Source: Bacteroides sp. UBA939 (GTDB lineage Bacteria > Bacteroidota > Bacteroidia > Bacteroidales > Bacteroidaceae). From it: a DNA stretch of 7,247 nt. The stretch lies in contig NZ_DBDF01000145.1 of NCBI RefSeq assembly GCF_002293435.1, forward strand, positions 1 through 7,247, written 5' to 3'. The position numbers and the translations under genes were made by a program. Positions 5,901-7,247 of the stretch are shown here, in pieces. Below the pieces are notes generated by a model, which made no database searches, was not told the origin of the DNA, and worked only from the letters and a program-made list of their open reading frames with translations. Numbering within the stretch: the first letter of the stretch is position 1; every line of letters starts with the position of its first letter.

Positions 5901-6563
5901 ATGACTGTCGTTTACGAAGACAATCATATTATTATAGTCAACAAGACCGCTTCCGAGATAGTTCAGGGAGACAAAACGGGAGATACGCCGCTTTCGGAAA
6001 CCGTAAAGCAGTATCTGAAGGAGAAATACCAGAAACCCGGGAATGTCTTCATCGGTGTTACCCACCGGCTGGACCGCCCCGTGAGCGGTCTTGTTGTATT
6101 TGCCAAGACCAGTAAGGCACTGCCCCGCCTCAATGAAATGTTCAAGAACAGTGAGGTGAAAAAGACATACTGGGCTGTGGTAAAGAATGCCCCGAAGGAA
6201 GCGGAAGGAGAATTGGTGAACTACCTGGTGCGTAATGAGAAGCAGAACAAGAGTTATGCTTATGATAAGGAAGTACCGAATAGCAAAAAGGCTATCCTGC
6301 ACTATCGTCTGATAGGCAAATCACAGAACTACTATCTGTTGGAGGTAGACCTGAAAACCGGACGGCATCATCAGATACGTTGTCAGTTGGCAAAGATGGG
6401 ATGTCCTATTAAAGGAGACCTAAAATATGGCTTCGCACGCTCCAATCCGGATGGAAGTATCTGCCTTCATGCACGTTATGTCCGCTTTATACATCCGGTA
6501 TCTAAAGAAGTAATAGAGGTGGAAGCACCTGTACCGGAAACCAATCTTTGGCAAGGATTCTGA
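5901..6563 (+). CDS. RluA-family RNA pseudouridine synthase
   Basis: This enzyme isomerises uridine to pseudouridine in RNA, probably rRNA or tRNA. In 220 residues, the catalytic motif HRLDRPVSGLVVFAKT is at 55-70 with the nucleophile Asp58, and the conserved C-terminal motif KTGRHHQIRCQL is at 152-163, with GDLKYG at 172-177. It starts directly at the catalytic domain (VYEDNHIIIVNK) and lacks the S4 domain found at the N-terminus of RluC and RluD, so it is a short form more like RluA or TruC in size. The specific target base cannot be assigned from sequence. It starts 5 bases after fabG, so it is co-transcribed; a functional link with fatty-acid synthesis is not evident and may only reflect shared growth-rate control. 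Confidence 0.9.
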   Translation: MTVVYEDNHIIIVNKTASEIVQGDKTGDTPLSETVKQYLKEKYQKPGNVFIGVTHRLDRPVSGLVVFAKTSKALPRLNEMFKNSEVKKTYWAVVKNAPKEAEGELVNYLVRNEKQNKSYAYDKEVPNSKKAILHYRLIGKSQNYYLLEVDLKTGRHHQIRCQLAKMGCPIKGDLKYGFARSNPDGSICLHARYVRFIHPVSKEVIEVEAPVPETNLWQGF

Positions 6564-6596
6564 AGAGTATCACATTTGAGTAGTACTATAAAAATA

Positions 6597-6645
6597 ACAA
6601 GAGCCATCCCCCAGAATAGACAAGGAGGAACGGCTCTTGTATTTT
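6597..6645. terminator. Bidirectional terminator between convergent genes
   Basis: ACAAGAGCC (6597-6605) pairs with GGCTCTTGT (6632-6640) in a perfect 9-bp stem with a 26-base loop. The plus strand continues ATTTTTAG, and the minus strand TATTTTTATAG, so the stem has a T-rich tail both ways. It lies 33 bases after the pseudouridine synthase and about 20 bases beyond the stop of the minus-strand gene, and can serve both. Confidence 0.8.
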
Positions 6646-6646
6646 T

Positions 6647-6672
6647 AGCTTGCTCATTATTATTGAGCAGGC
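6647..6672. repeat. Small hairpin at the end of the secreted-protein gene
   Basis: AGC-T-TGCTCA (6647-6656) and TGAGCA-G-GCT (6664-6673) form a short inverted repeat that includes the stop codon of the minus-strand gene. It may stabilise the mRNA end ahead of the terminator; no more can be said. Confidence 0.3.
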
Positions 6673-6917
6673 TGTGCAGAGGGTTCTGCCGCAGGTTTTT
6701 CCTTTTCAGGAGTCTCCTTGGCAGGAGTTTCGGTTTTAGGTTCTTCGGTTTTAGGTTCTTCTACTTTGGGTTCTTCCTTAGCAGGCTCAGTTACCTTAGG
6801 TTCTTCAGTCTTTTCCGTTGCCGGTTGCTGAGTCTTTACAGGTTCTTGAGCATTTGCCAAGAAAGAACTACCACAAACAAACATAAACAGGGCTGCTACT
6901 AATACTAACTTTTTCAT
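6660..6917 (-). CDS. Small secreted Pro/Glu/Lys/Thr-rich disordered protein
   Basis: I do not recognise a functional family. From the Met at 6917 the protein has 85 residues: a signal peptide MKKLVLVAALFMFVCGSSFL followed by ANA-Q, a good signal peptidase I site after residue 23 with Gln at +1 as often seen in Bacteroidetes. The mature part of about 62 residues consists almost only of Pro, Glu, Lys, Thr, Ala and Val, arranged as repeated EEPK(T/V) units, and should be disordered and extended in the periplasm. Two perfect 15-base repeats and one diverged copy encode part of it (6731-6775), so copy number may vary between strains. An upstream ATG at 6921-6923 would add two residues; the later one gives a more standard signal peptide. 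Similar short sequences occur as cell-envelope spacers in other proteins; a stand-alone structural role is only a guess. Confidence 0.75.
   Translation of the reverse strand: MKKLVLVAALFMFVCGSSFLANAQEPVKTQQPATEKTEEPKVTEPAKEEPKVEEPKTEEPKTETPAKETPEKEKPAAEPSAQPAQ
6731..6775 (-). repeat. 15-base tandem repeat inside the secreted-protein gene
   Basis: CGGTTTTAGGTTCTT occurs twice in perfect tandem (6731-6745 and 6746-6760) and a third unit at 6761-6775 matches in 11 of 15 positions. The period is five codons, giving the EEPKT protein repeat, so gain or loss of units keeps the frame. A related TTAGGTTCTT recurs at 6796-6805. Confidence 0.85.
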
Positions 6918-7247
6918 AATCATTTGCTTTTTAGAGTTATATCATATTATTTTAGTTAAAGTGTTTAGGTTTTCCATCTTGGGCATTTTAGTTCCACATT
7001 GTGGATGTTAACACTTACGTAGTATTATAGTTCAAAGGTTGTGCCGCAAAGTGCGCTTGCTCAATACATGATTGATAATCAGGATATTACTCTTTCTAAA
7101 TCGGTATAACATAGTGTAGAGTTATGTGGAAAGTGTGGAATTGACTGTGGAATTTCTACACACTCCAACCTACATTATTCATACTGTAAGTACTTCGTAA
7201 TAATTATTGTTACTATAAATGGGAATTTATGCTTGAACACAGAGTCA
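6918..7247. other. Non-coding stretch with repeated TGTGGA motifs
   Basis: No convincing gene is seen in these 330 bases. The palindrome TCCACA-T-TGTGGA lies at 6993-7005. Three further direct copies of TGTGGA(A) occur at 7125, 7134 and 7146, flanked by a 7-bp inverted repeat GTGTAGA (7114-7120) / TCTACAC (7155-7161). TTACGTAGTA (7016-7025) has an inverted near copy TACTTCGTAA (7192-7201). It probably contains control elements for the minus-strand gene and for a gene beyond the window. Confidence 0.5.
7033..7064 (-). promoter_or_regulatory. Possible promoter of the secreted-protein gene
   Basis: On the minus strand, TTG (plus 7062-7064) is followed after 21 bases by AACCTTTG (plus 7033-7040), differing from TAnnTTTG at one key base. 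It would give a leader of about 105 bases. No better match lies closer to the gene. Confidence 0.35.

Noticed and set aside
5868..6302. A 144-codon minus-strand frame opposite the pseudouridine synthase
   Set aside because: It overlaps a gene with intact catalytic motifs and the end of fabG, has no recognisable family features and no promoter.
6576..6902. A 108-codon plus-strand frame rich in Arg, Phe and Leu opposite the secreted-protein gene
   Set aside because: It is the antisense reading of the repetitive PEKT coding sequence, begins before a terminator hairpin, and lacks any domain or promoter.
6993..7161. Chromosomal replication origin
   Set aside because: The TGTGGA motifs do not extend to complete DnaA boxes, there is no clear AT-rich unwinding block of 13-mers, and no dnaA or dnaN gene is nearby.

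Overview
The window looks like chromosomal DNA of a Bacteroidales species, most likely Bacteroides or a close relative. The main evidence is promoter grammar: four starts carry the Bacteroidetes sigma-ABfr type signal, a -33 TTG followed 19-20 bases later by TAnnTTTG (at 96-125, 3287-3317, 4492-4499 with TTG at 4469, and on the minus strand at 4316-4345). Leaders are AT-rich and lack strong Shine-Dalgarno sequences. The tRNA gene has no encoded CCA, and a protein resembling DUF5053, a family I associate with Bacteroidales, is present.

Region 1 (1-3200) is one plus-strand operon: an ABC ATPase, its six-helix permease (ATGA overlap), a short YtrA-type GntR repressor, and a membrane-anchored, beta-rich protein of unknown function, closed by a perfect 12-bp terminator hairpin. 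The start-site region carries AGTGTA-N12-TACACT, which closely resembles the operator I recall for Bacillus YtrA. The operon is therefore probably autoregulated by its own third gene and may respond to envelope or antibiotic stress.

Region 2 (3200-4230) is a small AT-rich cassette: a 65-residue coiled-coil protein and a 133-residue DUF5053-like protein. Its promoter has a perfect 20-bp palindrome filling the whole -33/-7 spacer. A long imperfect inverted repeat (4030-4107) follows. The cassette ends beside the 3' end of an initiator tRNA-fMet gene on the minus strand, which has its own promoter and terminator. A 12-bp near-repeat of the tRNA 3' end lies at 3236, which hints at past integration but is weak evidence.

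Region 3 (4470-6640) is a plus-strand operon of a TetR regulator, the fatty-acid synthesis reductase FabG, and an RluA-family pseudouridine synthase, ending in a hairpin that can serve both strands. A palindrome at the TetR start site is a candidate operator.

Region 4 (6647-7247) has a convergent small gene for a secreted, disordered Pro/Glu/Lys/Thr-rich protein with 15-base tandem repeats, then about 320 bases of non-coding DNA with repeated TGTGGA motifs. No phage, insertion sequence, CRISPR array or rRNA is visible.
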